In this document: positions 37,522-45,876 of the stretch, piece after piece | How positions within the stretch are numbered: position 1 is the stretch's first letter | How the letters are laid out: every line of letters begins with the position of its first letter | Assembly (NCBI GenBank): GCA_016710985.1 | Contig: JADJTX010000029.1 | Coordinates: 32,037-96,036, forward strand | Length of the DNA stretch: 64,000 nucleotides | Direction: 5' to 3' | Origin: Ignavibacteria bacterium | Lineage (GTDB): Bacteria > Bacteroidota > Ignavibacteria > Tepidaquicellales > Tepidaquicellaceae | The notes under the pieces: generated by a model | The model's input: the letters and a program-made list of their open reading frames with translations, nothing else | What the model was told of the DNA's origin: nothing | Database searches by the model: none | Made by a program: the position numbers and the translations under genes

Positions 37522-38713
37522 ATGCCTTACTATTATAAACTCGGCAAGATCCCTCAGAAGAGACACACACAATTCAGACAGCCGGACGGTTCACTTTACA
37601 AAGAAGAACTTTTTTCAACGATTGGTTTTGACAGCATATATACAAATGCTTATCACATCAATTCACCTGCGAAGATAAAGGAAATTTCTGATAAAGTTGA
37701 AATCGTAAAAATAGAGGAATGGAAGGACGCGTCTTTACGTCCTTATCATTTCAGAACAAAGCCCGCTAAGAAAGAAGGAGATGCAGTCACCGGGAGAAAA
37801 CCGATAATGTTTAATAACGATGTAGTAATGAGTGTTTGCAGACCTGCTGAACAAATGAATTATTTTTACAAAGATGCTATGTGTGATGAAGTAATTTTTA
37901 TACATGAAGGAAAAGGAACTCTGGAATCACAGCTGGGATATTTGAAATTTAAAGAAGGCGATTACATAGTAATTCCAAGAGGGATCATTTATAAGTTAGT
38001 TCATGAAACTGACGAAGCAAGATATCTGATATTTGAAACAACAGGACCTATCACTACGCCAAACAGATACAGGAATGAGCACGGGCAGCTTGATGGAACA
38101 TTCGCCCTACTGCGAAAGAGACATTAAAGCTCCCGAAGAGCTTGTGACGTTTGATGAGAAAGGTGATTATGTAATAAAGGTAAAGAAAGGAAATCAGGTA
38201 GTTTCTATACATTATGAATTTCATCCGTTTGATGTAGTAGGCTGGGACGGTTTTTATTTTCCGTGGATATTTAACATAAATGATTTCATGCCGATCACAG
38301 GGAAGATACACATGCCGCCGCCAATACATCAGACATTTGCAGCGCCGGGATTTGTAATATGTTCATTTTGTCCGAGACTCCTTGATTATCATCCTCTGGC
38401 AGTTCCGATTCCTTATAATCACAGTAATCTCGATTCGGATGAAATGCTTTACTATGTTGACGGAAATTTTGCCAGCCGGAAAGGAATCGAATTTGCTTCA
38501 ATAAGTTTACATCCGAACGGAATTCCGCACGGACCACATCCCGGAACAGTCGACGCCAATCTTGGAAAAAAAGAAACTCTTGAAGTTGCAGTGATGATGG
38601 ATACATTCAGACCTCTTAAGCTGACTAATTTTGCCAAAGAAATGAATGATCCGAAATATTATCTGAGCTGGAATGAAGCGGAGCCGATTGAGCTGATCAA
38701 CGAAGGACAGTGA
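37522..38713 (+). pseudogene. hmgA: Homogentisate 1,2-dioxygenase, one-base insertion
   Basis: Iron(II) enzyme opening the aromatic ring of homogentisate in tyrosine and phenylalanine breakdown. The N-terminal half (37522-38127) has PYYYKLGKIPQKRHTQFR, the cupin strands around DEVIFIHEGKGTLESQLG and TTPNRYRNEHGQL. The C-terminal half carries PYCERDIKAPEEL, HYEFHPFDVVGWDGFYFP, NDFMPITGKIHMPPPIHQTF and HPNGIPHGPHPG. The halves are in different frames; removing one G at 38092 gives HGQLMEHSPYCERD and a continuous 396-residue protein of normal length. No other tyrosine-catabolism gene is adjacent. Insertion error or mutation cannot be told apart. Confidence 0.88.
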
Positions 38714-38866
38714 TTTTGAATTGGGATTTGGGATTTCGGATTTGGAATTTACGATCTTTGATTTTGGATTTTAGATTTGTGTATTAAACAATTTTAAATA
38801 AAAAATTGACTATTGACCATTTGACGATTCACGATTGACGATTCACCCTTCACGATTGACGAGATA
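38714..38866. repeat. Low-complexity arrays after hmgA
   Basis: GGATTTGGGATTTCGGATTTGGAATT-type 7-bp units (38720-38780), then CACGATTGACGATTCAC units (38815-38866). Between here and 39172 there is a promoter and a leader rich in the motif ACCCCAA. Confidence 0.75.
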
Positions 38867-38887
38867 TATATTATACTTAAAAAGGTA

Positions 38888-38917
38888 TTGACATAAATAC
38901 TAAATTGTTTTAGTTTG
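38888..38917 (+). promoter_or_regulatory. Promoter: TTGACA, 17 bp, TAGTTTG
   Basis: A perfect -35 hexamer at 38888-38893 spaced 17 bp from TAGTTTG, a near match to the Bacteroidota -7 element. This would give a leader of about 250 bases before the thioester protein gene. Confidence 0.55.
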
Positions 38918-39172
38918 CACACATTCATGTATCAACCGTAACCCTTCATTTTAGAAGGAATCTAAATTACAAAAATAATTATACCCCCAATTAATTATTT
39001 TAGTAATACTGTTCTGTAAATAATAACGGAAGAGTAGAATAACATAAATAATTTACCAGTAACCCCAATAAAAAAAAATCATAACGAGCTCCATCAAATC
39101 ACACAGAGTAATTATACCCCAAAGTAGTTATTTTGTTTTTTAAAACTATTTTTTAAAACTAAAAAACAAAAA

Positions 39173-40549
39173 ATGAAAAGAACAATTCTCATCGTTACAA
39201 TTCTATTTGTAACCGTAACATCAATTTATTCCCAGGGAATAGCAATTACAACTGGAACTCCGACAGGAAGAAATCTTTCAAATTTCTTTGATCCGTGTAA
39301 TGGACTAACAATAACCGCTTATGCAGGAGTTATTGCCTGTAATTTTGAAGGCAATGCTAATACTCCATTCTACTGTCTTGATCTTTGCACTAACATCGGT
39401 ATTCCTGATACAGTCAAAGATTCAGCAGGAACAGTTTCACAGGCAATTTACATTTTACAAAATTATTATCCTCAACAAGCATCTTATCCAGGAAAGCTTT
39501 CTGATAACAGAGACGAAGCAGCAGCTATTCAATGTGCGATCTGGACAATCAGAAACGGATTGGATGTAAATGTCTCAGTTGGAAATACTACAGTAAGGGA
39601 CAGGGCGATTGCAATAACAAATGATGCATTAGCCAACGGTAACAGTTCATCGGTACCTACTACATTCAGCATACTGCCGGGTTTGAATTCAGATGATTTC
39701 AGAATACAAACACTTGATCAGAACGGTAATGGTATAGCAGTAAATAATATTCAGTTGTCCATTACTTTAGGTTCTTTAAGTACAAATGTTACGACTACGG
39801 ATGCTTCGGGTTTATCTGCACCAATAGTTGTCTCAGGTACAAGTACCGGTACGATTACCGCAACGGCAAGTGTTGTTACTGTATCGGGGCTCGCATTTGC
39901 AGGTTACACTCAAAATTTACAGGTACTTGGATTAGCCAGAACAACAACTGCTTTGAGGTCTGTAACAGCTGAATGGGGTCTATTGCCTGTTGAGCTTGCA
40001 TCATTTACAGCAAATGTTTCAAATTCAAATGTGAATTTAAACTGGAATACAGTTTCAGAAACTAATAATTCAGGATTTGAAATCGAGAGAAAATCAATCA
40101 GTTCAGAAAACTGGCAGAAGGTTGGATTTGTAGAAGGACATGGAACGACAAATGTTCCTTATGATTTTTTCTTTATGGATAGAAATGTAAATTCAGGAAG
40201 ATATAATTACAGACTTAAGCAAATAGATTTCAATGGAAACTTTGAATATCATAACTTGAATTCTGAAATAGAAGTTGGAACACCGACAAAATTTGAATTG
40301 AGTCAAAACTATCCGAATCCGTTCAATCCTTCTACAACAATTAACTTTGATTTACCTGTAGCGGGAAATGTAACGTTGAAGGTATTCAATACTTCAGGAA
40401 TAGAGGTGGCAACTTTAGTAAATGAAATAAGATCTGCAGGTTATCACTCTGTGAATTTCAATGCAACCAATCTGTCAAGCGGAATATACTATTACAGATT
40501 AGAAGCAAACGGAGTAAGCAAGGTAATGAAGATGGCTCTGATAAAATAA
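39173..40549 (+). CDS. Secreted thioester-domain (TQXA-like) protein with type IX sorting domain, copy 1
   Basis: A 458-residue protein with three parts. The signal peptide is FVTVTSIYSQG. The N-terminal domain (about 25-160) has the Cys-Gln thioester arrangement: FYCLDLCTN, then QAIYILQNYYP and, after an acidic NRDEAA, AIQCAIWTIRNG. In Gram-positive TQXA adhesins the equivalent Cys and Gln form an internal thioester that bonds covalently to host or surface amines. Next come an Ig-like segment (FRIQTLDQNGNGIAVNNIQ) and LPVELASFTANVSNSNVNLN, then a type A T9SS sorting domain (FELSQNYPNPFNPSTTINF ... SSGIYYYRLEANG) ending KMALIK. Secretion through the type IX pathway to the cell surface is inferred. 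Thioester formation is unproven. Confidence 0.8.
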   Translation: MKRTILIVTILFVTVTSIYSQGIAITTGTPTGRNLSNFFDPCNGLTITAYAGVIACNFEGNANTPFYCLDLCTNIGIPDTVKDSAGTVSQAIYILQNYYPQQASYPGKLSDNRDEAAAIQCAIWTIRNGLDVNVSVGNTTVRDRAIAITNDALANGNSSSVPTTFSILPGLNSDDFRIQTLDQNGNGIAVNNIQLSITLGSLSTNVTTTDASGLSAPIVVSGTSTGTITATASVVTVSGLAFAGYTQNLQVLGLARTTTALRSVTAEWGLLPVELASFTANVSNSNVNLNWNTVSETNNSGFEIERKSISSENWQKVGFVEGHGTTNVPYDFFFMDRNVNSGRYNYRLKQIDFNGNFEYHNLNSEIEVGTPTKFELSQNYPNPFNPSTTINFDLPVAGNVTLKVFNTSGIEVATLVNEIRSAGYHSVNFNATNLSSGIYYYRLEANGVSKVMKMALIK

Positions 40550-40570
40550 TATTTCGTTATTAAGATTTAT

Positions 40571-40607
40571 AAAAAAGACGGGACTGAAAGGAGACCCGTC
40601 TTTTTTT
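40571..40607 (+). terminator. Rho-independent terminator of thioester copy 1
   Basis: AAAAAAGACGGG / CCCGTCTTTTTT with a 12-base loop and a seven-T tail, 22 bp after the stop. Confidence 0.93.
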
Positions 40608-40667
40608 ATTTGTGAAAATCTAATTTTAGTTTGTTAGGTTTTTGTTAGGATTAAACTTATCTTAGCT

Positions 40668-40675
40668 TATCTTTG
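40668..40675 (+). promoter_or_regulatory. -7 element TATCTTTG for thioester copy 2
   Basis: Perfect TAnnTTTG, giving a leader of about 185 bases. The leader contains ACCCCAAATAAAAAAACATAACGA, nearly identical to a block in front of copy 1 (at 39063-39087). An AAAGGAG Shine-Dalgarno sequence sits 9 bp before ATG 40863. Confidence 0.5.
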
Positions 40676-40862
40676 TACATATTTAAAAACTCCCTTGATT
40701 ACGTATTATAATAACTTTATTTTTGCAAGGAACTTAATGAAAGAAAAAACTATTCTTAATCCCATTATAAAATTAATGAAATAAAAATTTTCAAAATATT
40801 CCCCAAATGTTTATTTTGAAATATAACCCCAAATAAAAAAACATAACGAAAGGAGAAATACC

Positions 40863-42245
40863 ATGAAAAGAATTATTCTATTCTTTTTTGTTGCAACATT
40901 CATTTTTACAAATCTATCTTTTAGTCAATTCGGTCAGTCTGATGCAAACATTACCGGTACCGGAGCAGGCGCCGGTGTGACATTCATTGATCCGCATACA
41001 GGAAATTCCAGAGGTGTCAGCGCATTACTTATCGTAGGATCAGTAGAAGGTAATGCAACACTTTTTTATTGTGTTGATATAACAAGAACCATAAGTTTTC
41101 CTGATACCTGTCATCATGATTCTGCCGTTTCAAATCCAAGAATTGTTTACATCTTAAATAATTATTATCCGTTTAATCCGGATCCAATAGGTGAGTTACC
41201 TGATCTAAATCAGGAGGTTGCAGCAACTCAATTAGTCATCTGGCATTATTCTGACGGTGTAGATCTGAGCACGGTCACAGATCCAACAATAAGAGCAAGA
41301 GCTGAAGCTATACAGGCTGATGCGGATGCAAACGGCGGAAGTACCACCGCTTCCGTATTTAACACGATTCTGATTCTGACAGGTACGGGACCTGATGATT
41401 TTTATATGAGAACATTAGATCAGAATGGAGATCCTGTACAAATAAACGGTGTTAAGCTAAGCATAAATCAGGGTTCGTTAAGTACAAATTCTGTAAACAC
41501 TGACGCTTCAGGTAATTCGCCGGAAGTACAGGTGATCGGAACAGGAACAGGCACAATTACTGCTGATGCTTCAGCATCATATCCGCAGGGAATAACATAT
41601 ACATGTCCGGGTTCACAAAGGCTTGTTCTCGCAAAACCTGTCACAGTTGAAGTATCAAAACAAGCTGACTGGGGCGCTTTACCGGTTGAACTTTCAGCAT
41701 TCACTTACAAAGTTACAAACAGAAATGTAACATTGAACTGGACAACTGCTTCAGAGTTTAACAACTCAGGGTTCAACATTGAAAGAAAATCTGCAAACGG
41801 AAATGAATGGACTTCAGTTGGTAATGTTGCCGGAAACGGAACAACAACCAACATAAACAACTATTCATTTACAGACAAAAATGTTTTAACAGGAAATTAT
41901 AATTACAGATTAAAACAGATCGATTTCAACGGACATTTTGAATATCACAATCTTGATCTGGAAATCGAAGTAGGTACACCTACTAAATTCAATCTGTCTC
42001 AGAACTATCCGAATCCTTTCAACCCGACTACAAAAATTGATTTTGATATAGTAACGGACGGATTTGTTTCATTAAAGATCTTCAACAGCTCAGGAAAAGA
42101 AATCGCAACACTTGTTAACGGATTCAAGACATCCGGTTATCACACAATAACATTTGACGCAACAAGCATTTCAAGCGGAATTTATTATTACAGACTTGAA
42201 GCAAACGGTTTCAGTAAAACTATGAAGATGGCGTTATTGAAATAA
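40863..42245 (+). CDS. Secreted thioester-domain (TQXA-like) protein with type IX sorting domain, copy 2
   Basis: A 460-residue paralogue of the preceding gene. Signal peptide (LFFFVATFIFTNLSFSQ); putative thioester domain with the Cys in LFYCVDITRTISF and the Gln in AATQLVIWHYSDG, the latter closer to the classical TQ motif; YILNNYYPFNPDPIG between them. Then DDFYMRTLDQNGDPVQING and LPVELSAFTYKVTNRNVTLN, and the sorting domain FNLSQNYPNPFNPTTKIDF ... SSGIYYYRLEANG ending KMALLK. The two copies are most alike in the last third and in the Cys/Gln blocks, differing more between. It has a strong Shine-Dalgarno sequence, rare in this window, implying high expression. Surface adhesin is the favoured role. 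Confidence 0.8.
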   Translation: MKRIILFFFVATFIFTNLSFSQFGQSDANITGTGAGAGVTFIDPHTGNSRGVSALLIVGSVEGNATLFYCVDITRTISFPDTCHHDSAVSNPRIVYILNNYYPFNPDPIGELPDLNQEVAATQLVIWHYSDGVDLSTVTDPTIRARAEAIQADADANGGSTTASVFNTILILTGTGPDDFYMRTLDQNGDPVQINGVKLSINQGSLSTNSVNTDASGNSPEVQVIGTGTGTITADASASYPQGITYTCPGSQRLVLAKPVTVEVSKQADWGALPVELSAFTYKVTNRNVTLNWTTASEFNNSGFNIERKSANGNEWTSVGNVAGNGTTTNINNYSFTDKNVLTGNYNYRLKQIDFNGHFEYHNLDLEIEVGTPTKFNLSQNYPNPFNPTTKIDFDIVTDGFVSLKIFNSSGKEIATLVNGFKTSGYHTITFDATSISSGIYYYRLEANGFSKTMKMALLK

Positions 42246-42310
42246 AACTGAGTTAAGTAAATTCAGGTATTAACTCTTGAGTTAATAACTTTAACATTGT
42301 AATAAATATG

Positions 42311-42345
42311 AAAGCCGGTGGAAAATTTTCCGCCGGCTTTTTTTT
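42311..42345 (+). terminator. Rho-independent terminator of thioester copy 2
   Basis: AAAGCCGGTGGAAAA / TTTTCCGCCGGCTTT, a 15-bp stem with one mismatch and a following T-run. Confidence 0.93.
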
Positions 42346-42512
42346 CTTCAGATAAAGAGTCTATATTCACATAAGTTACATTTATAGTTTATCCGGTTTT
42401 AGCATTTTATAATTCTTGAATAAAACATAGTTTTGCAACTAGGATATTCTAATTTATCAAATGGATTTGTCTATATAATTTCCTTTATTAAATTAAGCAA
42501 AATAATTCTGTC

Positions 42513-42875
42513 ATGAAGAAGCTGCTCATATTCACTTCAATTCTGGAAACAACACTGGGAATTTTACTCTTACTGTTCCCGTATTTAATTGTAAAACTAA
42601 TATTCGGAATAGAAGCCACAGATGCAGTAAATATTCTGAGCCGTTTTGCAGGAATTGTTTTTATCTCTTTTGGACTTGCCTGCTTTCCTTTAAATGAGGT
42701 CAGAATGACCACTGCTGTCAGAGGTATGATTGCTTATAATATAATGGCGGCGTTTTTTTTCGGCTATATAAAAATTGAGAATACTTTTGACGGAGTACTT
42801 TTAGTTCCTGCCTTCGTGTTGCATACTTTGATCACAGCATGCTTTATATACTTATTGGTAAAGAAAAAAATGTAA
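42513..42875 (+). CDS. Small integral membrane protein, four helices
   Basis: A 120-residue protein with four predicted transmembrane helices: LLIFTSILETTLGILLLLFP, FAGIVFISFGLACF, GMIAYNIMAAFFFGYI and LLVPAFVLHTLITACFIYLL. No conserved catalytic residue stands out and I do not recognise a named family. It starts at ATG 42513 downstream of the terminator and may be independent of the arsenic genes that follow. Confidence 0.65.
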   Translation: MKKLLIFTSILETTLGILLLLFPYLIVKLIFGIEATDAVNILSRFAGIVFISFGLACFPLNEVRMTTAVRGMIAYNIMAAFFFGYIKIENTFDGVLLVPAFVLHTLITACFIYLLVKKKM

Positions 42876-42980
42876 TTAAATGAAAAGTAATTACTAATCT
42901 TCACAGTCTGAACGTAGCAACAACCCTTCCCAAACTCTGTAAAATTATCCAGTTAAATTGTGTTTAATTTTGAAATTAAA

Positions 42981-42996
42981 ATCGTAATATTGCGAT
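42981..42996. promoter_or_regulatory. ArsR operator 1 (ATCG-N8-CGAT)
   Basis: ATCGTAATATTGCGAT, a 16-bp imperfect palindrome 12 bp before the arsR start; placed to block transcription of arsR. Confidence 0.7.
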
Positions 42997-43007
42997 AAAT
43001 AAAACCA

Positions 43008-43340
43008 ATGGGACTTACTAAAGCAGAAGAATTCACAGTAAATGATAACAGGGTATCAAAATATGCAAATGCTTTATCTCATCCTGCAAGAGTAGCAATA
43101 CTAAAATTTCTCATTCAGAAAAAATCCTGCATCTGCGGTGACATTGTAAATAAACTACCATTGTCTCAGAGTACGGTATCACAGCATTTGAAGGAATTGA
43201 AAGCCGCGGGACTTATTAAAGGAGAGATCGAAGGAAAAAAAGTCTGCTACTGCATTGATCAGAAAGAATGGAAACTTGCAGAAAAGTATCTGGCTGAATT
43301 GTTCAGCTCTTATCATTCTGTCACCGATGAATGCTGCTGA
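43008..43340 (+). CDS. arsR: ArsR-family arsenic-responsive repressor
   Basis: A 110-residue winged helix-turn-helix repressor. The fold is seen in YANALSHPARVAILKFL, the metal-binding CICGDIV at the start of helix 3, the recognition helix QSTVSQHLKELKAAGLI and the wing EGKKVCYCIDQ. Cysteines in CICG, the wing CYC and the C-terminal DECC could form the As(III) site. Arsenite binding should release DNA and derepress the operon. It is followed by the ACR3 gene 52 bp downstream, with a matching operator in between and one before itself. Confidence 0.9.
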   Translation: MGLTKAEEFTVNDNRVSKYANALSHPARVAILKFLIQKKSCICGDIVNKLPLSQSTVSQHLKELKAAGLIKGEIEGKKVCYCIDQKEWKLAEKYLAELFSSYHSVTDECC

Positions 43341-43359
43341 AGAAAGTGACATTTATATA

Positions 43360-43375
43360 ATCGAATTATTACGAT
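43360..43375. promoter_or_regulatory. ArsR operator 2 (ATCG-N8-CGAT)
   Basis: ATCGAATTATTACGAT, the same ATCG-N8-CGAT geometry as operator 1, 17 bp before the acr3 start. A second site in the arsR-acr3 gap suggests that acr3 has its own promoter or that repression uses two sites. Confidence 0.65.
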
Positions 43376-43392
43376 ATTAAACTTAACACAAG

Positions 43393-44461
43393 ATGTCCGC
43401 AGACAATTGTTCACCTTCAGCCGGAAGAAAGAAGCTCAGTTTCTTTGACAGGTTTCTTACTCTCTGGATCTTTCTTGCAATGATCACAGGAGTGGCGATA
43501 GGTTATTTTCATACCTTCGTCATCACAACTTATAAACTCATTCTCAAGCGGCACAACAAATATACCGATAGCCATTGGTCTTATATTAATGATGTATCCT
43601 CCGCTTGCTAAGGTAAGATATGAAAGGATCGGAGAAGTATTCCGCAACACTAAAGTCTTGGCAGTATCATTATTCTTAAACTGGATAATTGGACCCATAT
43701 TAATGTTTATACTTGCGGTCACTTTATTACAGGGTTATCCTGAATATATGATTGGTCTGATACTCATCGGACTTGCCAGATGCATTGCTATGGTAATAGT
43801 CTGGAATGAACTTGCGGACGGCAGCAGGGAATATGCAGCAGGTCTGGTTGCACTTAACAGTATTTTCCAGGTCTTCTTTTACAGTATCTACGCTTATGTC
43901 TTTATCACGGTCCTGCCGGAATTTTTCGGGATGAAAGGACTTGAAGTAAACATAACAATCTCCCAAATCGCCGAAAGTGTTGCAATATATCTCGGAATAC
44001 CTTTCGCGGCAGGGATCATCAGCCGTTATGCTCTGTTAAAATATAAAGGTGAAGATTGGTTTCAGAAAAAATTTATACGGATCATTTCACCAATTACACC
44101 TATTGCATTATTATTTACAATCATTGTAATGTTCAGTCTTAAAGGTGAAATGATAGTTCAGATTCCTTTTGATGTGTTAAGAATTGCGATTCCTTTATTG
44201 ATCTATTTTGCCGTAATGTTTATTGTTAGTTTTTTTATTGCGAGAAAAATGGGTGTAGACTACGCGGAGAATGCTTCAATATCATTTACCGCGACGGGGA
44301 ATAATTTCGAACTGGCAATTGCAGTTGCCATAGGTGTATTCGGTATCAACAGCGGGCAGGCATTCGCAGGGGTTATAGGTCCGCTTGTTGAAGTTCCCGC
44401 TTTGATCATTCTTGTGAATACCGCACTTTGGCTGAGAAAAAAATATTATAAATTAAACTAA
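43393..44461 (+). pseudogene. acr3: ACR3-family arsenite efflux transporter, one-base insertion
   Basis: Ten-helix inner-membrane carrier that extrudes arsenite. The N-terminal fragment (FFDRFLTLWIFLAMITGVAIGYF) and the main body (MMYPPLAKVRYERIGEVF, NWIIGPILMFILAV, GLARCIAMVIVWNELADG with the essential Cys, FTATGNNFELAIAVAIGVFG) are in two frames. Removing one C at 43510 restores GYFIPSSSQLINSFSSG-type sequence and a 355-residue protein of normal length. Without this base the transporter would lose its first helix. Likely assembly error or recent mutation. The following gene is a convergent methyltransferase. Confidence 0.88.
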
Positions 44462-44539
44462 AGCAGTAATTTAAAATGAATTCATTAGCTTGGTGTCCGG
44501 AAAGCATAAAGATTAATTTGGCTTAAGGTATTATAAAAA

Positions 44540-44629
44540 GACTGTTTGTGTCCAAAAAGTTTGCTGAGAAATTTTATTCTGCATATTCAAAATAAATTTA
44601 AGCAAACTTCCGGAGCACAAACAGCAGTC
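44540..44629. repeat. Long imperfect inverted repeat between convergent genes
   Basis: GACTGTTTGTGTCC...AAGTTTGCT at 44540-44565 and its reverse complement at 44601-44629 (AGCAAACTTCCGGAGCACAAACAGCAGTC) flank 35 bp of AT-rich sequence. It could be a bidirectional terminator-like hairpin or the inverted ends of a tiny mobile element; no target-site duplication is obvious. Confidence 0.65.
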
Positions 44630-44667
44630 AAAGAAATTGTTATTTCAACTTCAACTTTTACTTTTAA

Positions 44668-45513
44668 CTATTTTTCACCATAAATTACAAGAGCGCTTGA
44701 ATCAATCATTACATTTCCTGAAGGATATTTCTCATTAACCTTTTGAAGAACCTCTCTTTTAATTTTTTCATTCATTGAAGCATCTGCATTACTGAGCGCT
44801 GCAACAACAGGAGCTGCGACTTCAGTCATTGCATTCCAGTATACATCGCTTGTTTTGCATTTCATTTTTCCGGTGACTTCTTTTACAGTAATGTTTTTTA
44901 AACCTGCCTGTCTGAATATTCCCGCGATAAGATCATCCTTAGCGCAGCGAAACATTCCGGGTGCACCCGGCGGCGGCGGAGGTAATTCCATGTTTTTGCT
45001 GATTGTTCCAAGTATAGCAGTGATCCAGAAATTTTTTTCCGGGACATTCCAGACTGATGTAGCGATCCTGCCGCCGGGTTTAAGAACTCTTGCCATTTCC
45101 TTTGCAGCTAACAACATGTCCGGAAAAAACATAAATCCAAAACGGCAGCTTACAGCATCAAATTTGTTGTCCGTAAAAGGCATCTCGGTAACATCACATG
45201 GAAAAATTTCAATGTTACTGATACCCCGGTGTTCTGCGTTTTCCTTTGCAATTTCAAGCATGTCCTCAGAAAGATCGGTTACAACTACCTTTCCGAATTT
45301 TAACTTATTGGCTATCGTCAAACCGGGTTCACCGGTTCCTGAAGCTACATCGAGTATTACTTCTGTATCCTTTGGATTGAGCATATTAATGATCTCATCT
45401 CCCATTGGCTTTAAGAAATCCATAAATAGTTCATCCCATTTTTTCCAGCCCGGAGAAAATTTATTCCAAGATTCTCTCTGCTGCTGACTGATTTGTTCTA
45501 ATTGCTTTTCCAT
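44668..45513 (-). CDS. Class I SAM-dependent methyltransferase (UbiE/Methyltransf_11 type)
   Basis: A 281-residue cytoplasmic enzyme. Motif I is VILDVASGTGEPGLTIANKL (about residues 52-71), the acidic ribose-binding VVTDLSEDMLEIAK follows, then CDVTEMPFTDNKFDAVSCRF (motif II), LAAKEMARVLKPGGRIATSV (motif III). An unusual PPPPPGAP loop lies in the substrate lid. Related enzymes methylate quinones, small acids or arsenite; the Cys pattern of ArsM is not clear here, so arsenic methylation is only a possibility raised by the neighbouring ars genes. Convergent with acr3. Confidence 0.82.
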   Translation of the reverse strand: MEKQLEQISQQQRESWNKFSPGWKKWDELFMDFLKPMGDEIINMLNPKDTEVILDVASGTGEPGLTIANKLKFGKVVVTDLSEDMLEIAKENAEHRGISNIEIFPCDVTEMPFTDNKFDAVSCRFGFMFFPDMLLAAKEMARVLKPGGRIATSVWNVPEKNFWITAILGTISKNMELPPPPPGAPGMFRCAKDDLIAGIFRQAGLKNITVKEVTGKMKCKTSDVYWNAMTEVAAPVVAALSNADASMNEKIKREVLQKVNEKYPSGNVMIDSSALVIYGEK

Positions 45514-45876
45514 TTTTTAAAATTTGTTTTTAAGGTTATTTGATTATTTTATAATTGACTGTAAATCAACTCAATGACTGTCGATTCAATAAGTCAGCTA
45601 CAAAATTACCTTTGTATTTTTATTTGTGCAAATAAATTTTTTTCGATTTGCATCCTGACTTTTAAGTTTACAAATCAATACTATCAGAAACGTTTTTAAC
45701 CATTAGAGCCTCAAAGAATGCTGTTAAATTTTCATAACCTCTGTCAGTTCTCCTGCATGACATAGGTTTACATTATGAATTTAATTTTTCTTGAACCTGA
45801 GAATAATTATATTGACAAATGACAATAGATATTACTTTTTGATTACCAGTTAAAAAATAAAATTACTCCTGTAAAA
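45514..45876. other. Intergenic region, no gene recognised
   Basis: 363 bp, AT-rich, divergent promoter space between the methyltransferase and the histidine kinase. I see no gene, no strong hairpin and no clear TAnnTTTG element. Confidence 0.6.

Noticed and set aside
44540..44629. Insertion sequence or transposase
   Set aside because: There is no coding sequence between the arms and no duplication at the borders.
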